Of a stretch of DNA of 54,217 nucleotides, positions 23,449 through 34,800 are shown piece by piece. The stretch covers positions 1-54,217 of IMG/VR virus record IMGVR_UViG_3300039448_000022; one strand, given 5' to 3'. Below the pieces are notes generated by a model, which was not told the DNA's origin, did not search any database, and saw only the letters and a list, made by a program, of their open reading frames with translations. Each line of letters begins with the position of its first letter. Position 1 is the first letter of the stretch. The DNA comes from a virus. Both the position numbers and the translations under genes were made by a program.

Positions 23449-23909
23449 TGCCAAGCCCCGGTGCCAGCGATATTAAAGATGCTTTGAATGCCGCGACATT
23501 CTCAGTCACGCAAACCGTTGCCGGCGAAACAAAAACGATTGATTGCGGCTTTGCTGATGACGCTCCTGTTGTCGTTGGATTAGCCGCGGCAATAGATGCG
23601 GGGTGGACCAGTTCTAGCCCCGCGACAACAACCACGATGACCGCGACTATAACCGCGCAATTCCCCAATCTTGCTTCAGCTCCCGGTCTGGCTTACTTGG
23701 TGGCCATAGGAATCGCTATTGATGCTGAGACGGCGCTTTGGGTGGCTTCATGGAATTCAACGTCAGCAAAGCATATGTATGCGCCAAGCAAAGCAACAAC
23801 ATACGCAAAGTATCTTGCCGCGGTAACTAACCAATACCCAGGCGTAAACGCTTTGGCGAATGCTGCGATTGATACGTTTATTGCTGAGTTTGACCCTGCA
23901 GCCGGATAA
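23448..23909 (+). CDS. Unknown Ala/Thr-rich protein after the spike
   Basis: 153 residues, rich in Ala and Thr, with no family I can name. Its ATG overlaps the spike stop as TAATG. A likely minor virion protein or assembly factor of the baseplate block, inferred from position only. Confidence 0.5.
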   Translation: MPSPGASDIKDALNAATFSVTQTVAGETKTIDCGFADDAPVVVGLAAAIDAGWTSSSPATTTTMTATITAQFPNLASAPGLAYLVAIGIAIDAETALWVASWNSTSAKHMYAPSKATTYAKYLAAVTNQYPGVNALANAAIDTFIAEFDPAAG

Positions 23910-23975
23910 CGGAAAGCTCAGCATATTCATACCCCTCAATCCCACAAAATAGTGGGTAAATACTGGGGGTTCTCT

Positions 23976-24764
23976 ATGAAATCAAACCACATCTTATTTC
24001 CATTCGATAAAAGCCAAATTAATGCGACTCAAAAGCGAAAGATTGCTCAGCTCTTTAAAAAGGGTGGGGCTGAAGTGCTTGAGGTCGAGGTGGATTCTAA
24101 AACCTCCACAACGGCAGGCATTAAAAACCGACAAATCAATATCAGCTTTACTGATTCCCAGTCGGTAACGATGTTTGTTAAAGAGTCGGGTGACGTTTAT
24201 CAGGTGATGGTGAATAAGCGTCGTGTGCCGATGAAAGAACAAGACGATCATGAAGGCGCCATTAAGGAAATTGCAGCCCGTCTTGAAGCCGGCCGTACCG
24301 CTTTTCAGAAGCGACTTTCAAAAATCAAAGCCCCAAAGCCGCGCGGCGTAAAGGCGACCTCCCGTAAAAAAGTGACTTACATACAAGAGCGCAAAAAGGC
24401 GCTAGTGGAAGAGCTTCACGTTGTCCGCAATAAAATCGACGTGCTAAAAGCCGCAGCTGAAGGTGGCAGCAACGACGATGTAGCTGGCTCAGAGCCTGAA
24501 GCAGCTACAGAGTCACCAATTGATAATGTTGTGACTTATCAGCTGGTCAAGAAAAATGAATATCAGTATCAAATAAAACAGGGCCGGAAAGTTGTAGACA
24601 AAATCATAAGCGTCACTGGTGGCTGGGCTGTAAAGAGCAAGATATTTGATTCCGTTTCAGAGGCGGTTGAATGGTTCAAGGTCATGCAGAAAAATACATT
24701 GATGGCGTTTTCTGATCGCGAAGTAGACGTGCGTGTCGATGGTTTGATTCAGGAGGCAGCATGA
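23976..24764 (+). CDS. Unknown protein preceding the polyvalent genes
   Basis: 262 residues from ATG 23976 (GGGGG upstream). An N-terminal domain (about 1-110) with alternating beta strands, a Lys/Arg-rich helix (about 112-155) and a C-terminal beta segment (QLVKKNEYQYQIKQGRKVVD). It precedes the two large polyvalent-type genes and ends in an ATGA overlap with the first, suggesting they form one module. In P1, DarA-type proteins are co-injected with DarB, so a similar head-linked role is possible but not shown. Confidence 0.5.
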   Translation: MKSNHILFPFDKSQINATQKRKIAQLFKKGGAEVLEVEVDSKTSTTAGIKNRQINISFTDSQSVTMFVKESGDVYQVMVNKRRVPMKEQDDHEGAIKEIAARLEAGRTAFQKRLSKIKAPKPRGVKATSRKKVTYIQERKKALVEELHVVRNKIDVLKAAAEGGSNDDVAGSEPEAATESPIDNVVTYQLVKKNEYQYQIKQGRKVVDKIISVTGGWAVKSKIFDSVSEAVEWFKVMQKNTLMAFSDREVDVRVDGLIQEAA

Positions 24765-27700
24765 GTCAGTTACTAGCGGAAATTGAAGAGGCTGCGCAAT
24801 CAGGTGCCCATGGCCTTTGTGGTACTTGTCCTAGCGATGCTCAACACGTTGCCGGCAATTATAAAAAAGGTCGTGTCACCATTTTAGGTATGCCCATTGT
24901 TATTGAGCAGCCTCGGTACAGCATTCGCTCTGGTGTCAGTAGTCAGGGCAAAGAATGGTCTACCCGCATGTTTGCCCATTACGGCTATTTTAGCGGCGTA
25001 ATGGGTGCTGATGGTGATGAACTTGATGTGTTTATTGGCCCGGCACCAGAAGCGGACACCCTGTACGTCGTTAACCAGGTATTTGGTAATAAATTCGATG
25101 AGCACAAGGTCATGCTTGGCTTTCTTGATGAGCAAGACGCACGCACGGCATACCTGAATTCTTACGCACGAGACTGGGATGGCCTTGGCAGTATCGTGGC
25201 TATTTCTTTGGATGATTTTAAACGCTGGATCGCTCAGGGAGTGCCAGCGCGCCCCTTGTCGTCAGCAACAGACATTAAGCGCAAGGGTAATTTAATGAAT
25301 AAAAAAATCGCATGGGACTCGGCTGCAATGCCAGTAGGCGCAACTCTGGACCAGATCCTATATGGATTGCGCCTTGATGATGACGACGGCGCCATTTATG
25401 AGCCAGTCAGCCTTGATGATGTGATGGGTGATTCAGACGATGAAGCCGTCTTTGATTCGCTGGTGATGCCATTCAGTCAAATGCAGCACAAGATGAATAC
25501 CGTCAAGCGTGTTCTTGATCGCTCTGGCAAAGATTTGACCATTAATCAGCTGGATATATCAGAACCATTCACGAGCGCCGGCAGCGCCAACGTAGCGGCT
25601 GTATTTGGCTTGTCTGATGGGCAGTCTATTACGGTGTACATGCACAACCCCGACACCGACCCTAAAAAGATCCTGCCGACTGATTCTCTGGTTAGCTGGA
25701 AATGGTTGCTCAATCGTAAGGACATTACGATTGCTGTGGCGCCAGAAAAGGGAGCCGACTTAAATATTCGCGAAGTTGCCCGCCGTATCATGCAATTAGC
25801 TGAAAAAAATTCAGCGCGATTCACCAAAAATAAGGCACGAGTTCAGGCGAACGCCGCAATCATTGAAGCGGCTGAGAAAGAGAACCAAGCACTTGAAACA
25901 GAGCTTGAGTCAGCACGTCAGGAGCTGGCTGAGCTTGAAGCTAAAGCGGGTGATGCCTTAGTTGTGTCATTGTCCGGTACCGGTGAGCGTCGTTTGGTGA
26001 AGGTGGCAAATATGAGAGAAGCAAGCAAGGTTGTCTCTGAATACGTCACTGAAAACAATCTTGATGCCGACTCTTTCACGGGTGGGCAGTTGTATAAGGC
26101 GGGTGAGCAAGTAAGCGATATCACTTCTGTAGGTAATGCTTTTGATTTGGAAGGCGGTGCAATTGATATACCGGCTCCAAGCGTGGTTGAGCAGGTTGCC
26201 GAAGCGTTATTGTCTTCCGGCTGGGAAAAGTCAGAAGATGGATCATTTAAAAATACGCTCAGTTCAGAGGGCGAGGTGCTAAACGTCCGCTTAACCTACG
26301 ACGGTGAAGAACTTCATGCTTACGAAGGTGATGAGGTTGGTGAGTTGGCATTCTTAGCGTTTCCAAACGGAGACCTAACCGCTGAATCTGCGGTGAATGA
26401 GATCTACGGTCTTCTTGATGATGAGCTAGAAGCACGTATTGCGTCCAAAACAATTGATGTGGACCCTGATGCGCTGGGTGAGTTCACTGATGACGAAGAA
26501 GGTAAAAAGGCCCGAAGAGCAGCGACTAAGGAATATCTTGAGACCTTACGGGGCGTAATGGTTAACGTACCGGCGCTTAACGCTGATGTTGAGATCCGTA
26601 AGCGTGGTATTAAGAAAACCATGGCCATGACTGCTAACCCAGTTAAGTTGAAGATGCTGGCCGACATTAAGCAGATCATAGCCACGGCTAAGAATCCAAT
26701 TGTGGAGAAGAACTACAAAGTTGCTGAAAAGCGAAACGTAGAGCTGTATTACCGACTTAGCAACAAGGTATCAATTGACGGTGATAGCCATCATGTGACG
26801 GTTTTGATCGAGAAGGACACCGATGGGATGCTGCATTACGACCTTCTGCTGGAAGCGAAAACAAAAACGGCGCTAGATAGCGCCGTTGATGTGGACCAAT
26901 CGATCCCTGATCACAATTCAGGGGATGAGTCCGTTGAAAATAATGGCACAGCCTTAGATTCTGGTCAAGTTTTAGACAGTGATGAGCCTGAGCAGTCTTT
27001 TGATGATGCCGGGGCATCGCTGAAGCCTGGGGTTATGTTAAACCTATTTATTGAAGGTGAAGAACCTGAGGTTCTGGAGGCAGAAGAAAACGAGCTTATA
27101 GCCTCCGAAGAAGCTGAAGTCCCTGAACAATACTACCAGTTTGCCAATATCACACCTGAATTTGAGCAGTGGCTAGTTGATAGAAGTGACGACGTTTTCT
27201 CACCACTTGAAACCGCTAAGGCCATGGATGCCGAAGCCAAAAATCACGGCCTGACAATTGAATGGGGCTTCTTTGGTGGCTCCCTTGATTCAGTCCTATT
27301 GGATAGCATTGATGACGAAGGATATCAGGGTAAGGTTAAGCGCGGCAGTACAGTCGTTGGGCGCATCGAACTTGGCGGCGACGGTAAGGCCATGGTTTAT
27401 ATCGGTGATAAAGGTGAAGATCGAATAAGACTGCTATCTGGAGTTGTTGCTCGCTACTCTGATTACGAAGGCGATGCTGGTGAAATGATTACAGCGCTTG
27501 CTCAGTCACTTCCTGCTGAGGTTAGCCAGCCTGAAGAAGCCCCGGCGCCTCAGGCACCTAAAACACTCGAAGAAATAGACCCGGCTCTATATCGTGATTT
27601 CAAAAGTAGCCTTAATGTTATTCGCAATATTGATGCGGGTACCGAGAAAGGTTATGACCGCTCTCTGTTTGTTAATAGCATTGCCGGCAAGCTAAAAACC

Positions 27701-28885
27701 CGCGCTAAAAACGGCGAAAACGACTTGGTTGATGCAGCGTTGAACTTCATTGCGACTGAAAATTCTAAAGTTCCTAAAGCGTTGATTACCTCTCGTAATG
27801 CAATCTGGCGCTTAACGGGTAAGGACTATATCGATTACCCAATTGTAGCCTCTGAACCGGCATTACCTACCACTCAGGACGAACCAGCCGCAAGCGCCGG
27901 GGTGCCTGATCTTTATTACAGTAAAGTTGATGAGCTTTTCACCTCCTTCACTCCAAACACCCCTAGCGGTGAAGAAGCATGGCGACAAATGGCCGATAAA
28001 ACAGATGGCACAGGTAAGGTTTTACACGCTCAAGTTGAAGGCACCATCGCACAACTTCAAGAAGCTGGTTACACCGTCGCTGAAGGAAGTGCGTCGAATG
28101 ATATGCCATCTGTTTCAGATGATGAGCTTCTAGCGGAACTTACCGGGGCTAGCTCTGATGGCCCTGAACAAACTGAAGAGCCGCCAATGGCTGGCGGTAA
28201 AGATTTCGATGCACAGTTGAAAGGTCGCGCGCTTGATCAACTGGAGGGGATTAGCAAGTTCATTCCTGTTGCTCAGAAAAAAATTATTGTCGACATGATT
28301 AGAAATAGCCAGGAGTGGCGTTTCTTTGCAGATAAGGTCTTAGAACTTACCTCAATTATCGATGGCATGGCCAAAACCTATGAGCAAGATGGCAAAGGCA
28401 TGGATGCCACTGCTTACCTTCACTACTTTGGCGGTGCCGCTGATTGGTATATCACCGAGAAAGACATGGATGGTGGTGTAAAGCAGGCATTTGGCTGGGC
28501 TGATTTAGGTCAGGGCGGTGGTGAGCTTGGCTATATCAGCATAGAAGAAATAACTTCTATTTCTTCTATTGAGCTTGACCTTCACTTTGATCCTAAAACT
28601 GTTAATCAGGCTATTGGCCGCTCAGAAGAGCCAGAGCAGGAGCCGACCGAATCACCCGAGGCCGTACCGGAAATCACGCAAGAAGAGGCGGCAGCCACAC
28701 CGGATAATGACTACCTAAATAAAGTTATTTCTGGTGGCTTGGATTTGCTAGACCCTGCGGTTGCGGAAGAGCTGGAAGCTATTTACGAGCGTAATCAAGG
28801 GGATGAAGGTGTCATGAGCTTATTTAATCAGGCAATTGATGCGCTTCAAGAAGCAATGATGAATGCAACCGGCGACCTGTCTTAA
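24761..28885 (+). CDS. Giant polyvalent protein with N-terminal pyrophosphatase-like domain
   Basis: 1374 residues. The first 160 residues (SDAQHVAGNYKKGRVTILGM, then MFAHYGYFSGVMGADGDELD, then VFIGPAP) match the inorganic-pyrophosphatase-type domain found at the N-terminus of many phage polyvalent proteins. The remaining 1200 residues are acidic, partly low complexity, with small repeated alpha-beta modules, including SFTPNTPSGEEAWRQMADKT (about 1065-1085) and a coiled coil (about 370-400). Polyvalent proteins are thought to be delivered with DNA and to blunt host defence. The function of this one is inferred from that family. Confidence 0.65.
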   Translation: MSQLLAEIEEAAQSGAHGLCGTCPSDAQHVAGNYKKGRVTILGMPIVIEQPRYSIRSGVSSQGKEWSTRMFAHYGYFSGVMGADGDELDVFIGPAPEADTLYVVNQVFGNKFDEHKVMLGFLDEQDARTAYLNSYARDWDGLGSIVAISLDDFKRWIAQGVPARPLSSATDIKRKGNLMNKKIAWDSAAMPVGATLDQILYGLRLDDDDGAIYEPVSLDDVMGDSDDEAVFDSLVMPFSQMQHKMNTVKRVLDRSGKDLTINQLDISEPFTSAGSANVAAVFGLSDGQSITVYMHNPDTDPKKILPTDSLVSWKWLLNRKDITIAVAPEKGADLNIREVARRIMQLAEKNSARFTKNKARVQANAAIIEAAEKENQALETELESARQELAELEAKAGDALVVSLSGTGERRLVKVANMREASKVVSEYVTENNLDADSFTGGQLYKAGEQVSDITSVGNAFDLEGGAIDIPAPSVVEQVAEALLSSGWEKSEDGSFKNTLSSEGEVLNVRLTYDGEELHAYEGDEVGELAFLAFPNGDLTAESAVNEIYGLLDDELEARIASKTIDVDPDALGEFTDDEEGKKARRAATKEYLETLRGVMVNVPALNADVEIRKRGIKKTMAMTANPVKLKMLADIKQIIATAKNPIVEKNYKVAEKRNVELYYRLSNKVSIDGDSHHVTVLIEKDTDGMLHYDLLLEAKTKTALDSAVDVDQSIPDHNSGDESVENNGTALDSGQVLDSDEPEQSFDDAGASLKPGVMLNLFIEGEEPEVLEAEENELIASEEAEVPEQYYQFANITPEFEQWLVDRSDDVFSPLETAKAMDAEAKNHGLTIEWGFFGGSLDSVLLDSIDDEGYQGKVKRGSTVVGRIELGGDGKAMVYIGDKGEDRIRLLSGVVARYSDYEGDAGEMITALAQSLPAEVSQPEEAPAPQAPKTLEEIDPALYRDFKSSLNVIRNIDAGTEKGYDRSLFVNSIAGKLKTRAKNGENDLVDAALNFIATENSKVPKALITSRNAIWRLTGKDYIDYPIVASEPALPTTQDEPAASAGVPDLYYSKVDELFTSFTPNTPSGEEAWRQMADKTDGTGKVLHAQVEGTIAQLQEAGYTVAEGSASNDMPSVSDDELLAELTGASSDGPEQTEEPPMAGGKDFDAQLKGRALDQLEGISKFIPVAQKKIIVDMIRNSQEWRFFADKVLELTSIIDGMAKTYEQDGKGMDATAYLHYFGGAADWYITEKDMDGGVKQAFGWADLGQGGGELGYISIEEITSISSIELDLHFDPKTVNQAIGRSEEPEQEPTESPEAVPEITQEEAAATPDNDYLNKVISGGLDLLDPAVAEELEAIYERNQGDEGVMSLFNQAIDALQEAMMNATGDLS

Positions 28886-28897
28886 GGAGTAGTAGCA

Positions 28898-31800
28898 GTG
28901 ATTTTAGACAAAGCGGGTGCAACCCCAAACCCAATGATACGCCTGAAGCTGATCAAGGAACTTGGCCAGCTTCGCCGGGACATTATCGTCACACAAGAAA
29001 ATGGCGGCCCTCTGGCCGCTATCAATCGCCTTAAGCTGTTAAAGCAAATGAACCAAATCCGTACCGAGTTAGGTGCGGGTGAGGTTGCTAAGCTAACCGA
29101 TAATATGAACCCCGATGATGCGGATGTTCGTCCGCGTCCTGAAACCGCCGCTCTGTATGAGTTCGATGAGCGTATGACCAAGGGTAAGCGCCAAAAGGCC
29201 AATAACACGGCTATCGACTTGGTGGCTAAAATTAAAGCCGGTGATGTTAGTGCGGACGAATTAACCGACGAACAGAAAAAGACGCTTGCGTCATATACCG
29301 GTAACGGTGGCGGTCTTATTGGTCAGGATGGCAAAAAGGGTTCAGCCTACGAATATTACACGCCGGTACCGGTTGCGGCGGGTATCTGGGATGCCATGGC
29401 TGAGATGGGCTTTAGCGGTGGTAAGGTGCTTGATCCTTCTGCCGGCACGGGTATTTTTGGCTCTACGGCTCCGCGTACCGCTGCGGTTGATGCGGTGGAA
29501 CTAGACGAAACCTCCGGCGCCATTAATCAGCTATTGAACGATGGCCAAGGTTACAGCACGACCGTTGCCCCCTTTGAAAAGGTGGCAGCGGCAACGGATG
29601 ACGAAATTTATGATGCGGTAGTTACCAATGTTCCATTCGGCACCGTTGCCGATCGTGGTGGCAATCAGTTACATGACCCGCGCTATCAGAAAGAAACGCT
29701 TGAGACCTATTTTATTCTGCGATCGCTGGAAAAGTTAAAGCCTGGTGGCTTGGCTGCGTTTATCGTTCCGCCAAGATGCACCAGTGGGCGCGGTGCCAAT
29801 GAAGTTCGTTTACGTGAGCGCGCAAGTTACTTGGGTGAGTTCTTAGGTGCCTACCGCTTGCCAAATAAGGTGTTTGGTGAGGCGGCAGCCGATACCATTA
29901 CCGATGTTATTTTTCTTCGGAAGCACAGCACTGAAGCCCGCCAAAAAATCGAAGAACTGCAGCAAGATAACGCTGAGTCGCTGAGTACGTTTAATGTGCT
30001 CTGGGATGACTATATTGAAGGTCGTTATTTTGAAAGTGAGGAAGGCCGAATTCGCGTACTGGGCGAGTTTAAAGCGAAAGATCCTGATAAGTTCCGCGAC
30101 GTCGACCGCGTAGAGAGTCCTAATTCCGTGCCTGAAATTGCCAAGATGCTGCGCAAATTACCAGGTACGCGCATTGACTGGGTAGGGTTGGACGCGGCTG
30201 AAACCATGCCGGTTGAATATTCTGAAGGCGACACGATCCACCATGGTGGCCAAACGCTTGAGTGGCGTGATGGCAAATGGAGCGCACTGAAGCAGCGCGG
30301 CGAATCTGAAATAGCAGCCAAAGTACTGTCACAAGTGAAGGACGCCTATACGGCTTACCATGCCGGCATTGTTCTTGATAGCGTATTACCTACGGTTAAT
30401 TACCTCCGTCAGGCGTCTAAGGCGCTGGATATTCCTGATTGGCTAACTCAAACCATTGCCTCGCTAAATAAACTGCCTGAGGGTGGTCGTGCTGATGCGT
30501 GGCTACCGTGCGTAACGGCGGCGGCTATGGTCCAGGTGCTGAATGAAAATGGCCGTGATAGCGGCATGAATTTCCGTGAAGAGTTCCGATCGCTCAGTGA
30601 TTCCATGCAGAAGTACGCCGCACGCGCGAAAAAATTGCGCTCTAAAGTGGGCGGTTACGCTAAATCAGCACTCAGTGAAATGGCCGTGCATTACCAGCCT
30701 AAAAAAGGCTTCAGTAATTTATGGCTTGGTGAAGTTGCTCAAACTACGGCGTTTGAGATTTCTTCGGATGCGGGCTTTGAAGGGCTGAAGTACAAAGCAC
30801 AAGGGCATTTTGTCGATATTGAAGGTGCGCGCGCACTCTATAGCGATGGCTTTGACCCTATGTCGTCCGATGACTGGTGTGTTTCTGCCGATGGCAAGCA
30901 AGTAGCCAAGGCTGATGATTATTACACCGGCAATTACGCGCAATTCTTATCTGTTATTGATTTGCAGATTGAGCAAGCAGCGAGTGAAGAATTAAAAAAT
31001 AAATTAATTCGCCAGAAACTGTTAGCCGAAGAACGCGTGGACCGCCTTGACCCCGGCTCGATTACGCACAATCTGTTTTCTCCTTACGTGACCATCGAAG
31101 AGAAAGTGGATTTTCTTCGAAGCTATGTTCACCCGACTGCTTTTGTCGATTATGACGCTAATGGCAAGAAGCAAATCGGTTTCGATATTCCAAACTCTGA
31201 ATTATCGGATCGCACCAAGCTAATTAAGCGCATGTCGCACTATATGAATCATCGCAGTATCACGCTTGGCGGCGTGAAGTTGAGCATAAGCGATGAAACG
31301 GCGATTAAAGAGCTTCAGGGAATGGTTCGTAAGGCGAACGAGCAATTTAGCGGCTGGGCGAAAGCGAACAGAAGCATTAAAGACCGCATGGCATCGCGCC
31401 TTAATGAGCCTGAGCGCTTGTACTTCCGCCAAGTTGAAGACGAAGCACCACTTAGCGTTCCCGGCTTGAATCCTGACTTCCAGCCTCACGGTTACCAAAA
31501 TGGCTTTGCTCGTTCAATGGGGCGTGATTTCTCGGGCATTAACGGCTTTGGTACCGGACTAGGGAAAACATTTTCGGCGCTTCTTTCTGTGCAGTACGTG
31601 CAGAGTATTGGCGTTAAGAATAAAACCCTATTCGTTGTGCCCGGTTCAGTGCTATCTAACTGGCGAAAAGAAACCGCTGCAGCGTATGCAAATATCGATG
31701 ATTGCCTATTCGTCGGATTGCGCGAAGATGCTAACGGTGGTTTTACGGTCGATAGTAAGAATTATGATGAAGACCTTTTCTCTGTCATGGAGAACAAACA

Positions 31801-34800
31801 TCGTAAAATCTTCATGACGATGGAAGCATTTGAGCGCCTGCGCTTGAAAGAACCCACGATAGAAAATTTCGAGAAGTACATGCGGTCTGTGGATGCGTCG
31901 TTTGGCGAATCCGAAGACAAGAAAAAGGATGAGAAGTCTAAGAGCAAAGCAAAGGCTTTAGTCTCTGTGCTCGCTTCGAAAACCGGAGCGGCCCCTTACA
32001 TTGAGGACATGGGCATTGATTCCATCGTCATTGATGAGGCGCATGCTTTTAAAAACTCCGCTGAAACGGTCGAGTTTACCGGCGCTAAGTATTTGTCAGT
32101 GTCGGAGTCTTCAAAACGTGGGATGGATGCACAGGCTAAGTGTTGGTTTATCCGTGGATTAACGCCCCGGGGCGATGGTGTTCTATCGCTATCCGCAACG
32201 CCATTGACCAACTCGCCGTTAGAAATTTACTCGATGCTGTCACTGGCTTCTGGTCACCAAAGAGTAAATGACATGTTGGGCGGCATTCAAGGTGCTGATG
32301 CCTTCATGAACGCCGTATGTGAGATTGAAGACGAAGAAGATTTGACGCTGGACGGTAAGTCTGTGTCGATGTCTGTGTTCAAAGGTCTTAATAATTCAGC
32401 CATGTTGCGCCGTGCGCTACACCAAGTTGCAACCATTAAGGATGCTGATGATGTGGGCGCTCAAATTTTTGTGCCTGAAGCCGACGAAAAGCCAACCCCG
32501 GTATCGTTGACTAACGAATCATTTAAGCGTTTGGAAACGTACAAGGATGCTTATCGTTATGCGATGGACACGCTTCGAGATAAGTCAGACCCGGGTGGTT
32601 CGCCTGAAGCCCTTGAGGCGGTTAAGAATTTGTTTGGTGAAACCGATGAGTTGGTAGGGCACCCGTTCAACTTGATTAATAAGATGAACTACCTGATCGC
32701 GGACCCTGATCTTGATAAGCGTCAAACTCGCTATACGGTGGCACTTGAGGCTGACAGAGAGAAGTTGATCACTGCATGGAATGCTAAAAAGCATAGCGAA
32801 GAACGTGCTTACAAAGGCCCGAACTCAACAGATGCTGATGTGCTTTCTTCCAAGGTTAAGAAAAACAAGGACGGTGACACTGACGGCATGACCTTCAAAA
32901 TGATGGTCAGAGCATGGAGCGAAGGCAACCAGGTGTGCCTAGATACTATGGACGTTGGTTTGCAAGACAAGTTTGAAGCCATCGCAGATAAAGCCGGTAT
33001 TGAGCTTGGCGTAGAGATCCCGCCAAAACTGGCAGCGATGCTAAAGAATTTCCAGACTGAACAGTCACGCCCTCGCGGCAAGGTTGCTGGAAAGCCCGTT
33101 AAGTACACCAAGCAGATTATCTTTTGTGACATTCTCTCATGGCATAACAAGATCAAGCGTTTGCTAATGCAGCGTGCTGGCCTACGTGCTGATCAAATCG
33201 TTATTGTCACCGGCAAAAAGAATAACGCGCCTGAAGATATTCTTGATGTTCAGAATGAGTTCAATGCAGAGGATGGTAAGTACCGCGTTGTTATTGCGAA
33301 CAAAAAGGCTGAGGTTGGCATTAACTTGCAGTTGGGTACTCAGGCTATTCACCATTTGACGATTGGCTGGACGCCGGATTCGCTGAAACAGCGTAATGGT
33401 CGCGGTGTGCGCCAAGGGAACTCAACTGGCAAGGTGAGTATTTATCACTATGACGCCAACGGTACATTCGATGAAGCTAAGCGCACCCTAGTGGCCAGCA
33501 AGGCGGATTGGATTGATAGCCTAATGGATGACAATGGTGGTGACCGCATTGAGATTTCAGGCGGTATGAGTCGTGAGAAAATGGAAGCCTTGATTGATGT
33601 GTTTGGCGACGATGATGGCGTGGCCAAAATGCAGGCGGCCATGGCTGAAAAAGAAGCGGAGGCGCGTATTAAGGCGTCTCGTGATAAGCAGCAAATTGCG
33701 ATTGATACGATTGAAACTCAGAATGGTTTTTTAAGTCGTTACGGCGAAATGCAAGGCTGGATAGGCCGATACCTTGGTGACTACTTGACGCTGCGACAAT
33801 CTATTTCAGATATCCGCAAACGTTTAGAAAAAACTAAATCTGCGAATCGTGCCGCTCAATTAGAAATGCGGATTGCTGAAACCCAAGCTTCTATGGAAGG
33901 TATTAAATCGCGTATTGAAGCCGCTGGTTCGATTCAAGAGGCCAGAGACTACAGTAAACAAGATTGGGATGATGTGTCTGTTGAAAGTGTCATTGCTTCC
34001 TTTACAAGTCGCGCCAAGCGCGGTGAGTCGAGCGGTGACCATTTGGCTAGACAGTTTGCCAACGGCAATATTTCTTACAAATACCTCCGCTTTATCTCTA
34101 ACGATGACTCTGAATTACTGAACGAATGGATGAGTGAAGTGGATATGGCGAAAGAGCTACGCCAGAATGCTGTTGATGCTTATGAAGTTCGGGCTAAGGA
34201 AGATGGCCGGACACCGGCAGGGGCCGCTGTGGCTATCGCTGATGGTCGTGGCACGGTGTATGGCGACATACCATTGTTTGATGGTGTGCTAGTGACCTTG
34301 CCGCAGCGAACCAGCGACGATTTGTCTGTTGTTATCTATAAAGACAATAGGCTCTTTGGGTTGTGGAGTGGTGCAACTGCCATTCGTGGATTCACTCTCG
34401 GTAATATAATGACGAATTCCGATGCGCGCGTGGTTTATCCTGGCACCTCTGAATATGACGATTTGATTGCGGCGATGGCGGCTCATGATGATGAGTGGGC
34501 GACGAAAGGTGAAGTTGATAGCGTATTCACCGACCTTGTGCCTGAAGTCAGTGAGCTGCGCACAACCTCTACGCCTGTGGCTTATACTGATAGCCGATTC
34601 CATGGTGGTGCTCATTACTACTTGCCCGCCCCATACTTCCCGGTACCCATTAATTCAGATTTTAAAGGCACCTCTGACTTCTTAGATTCAATTATTGAGA
34701 AGCAAAGTGAAGTTATTATCCGTTGGGAGCGAACTAAATTCATTGTGCCTCAGGATCTCACTGTAAAAGAAAGCGAGTCAGTGCAGCCGCTGTCTGTATT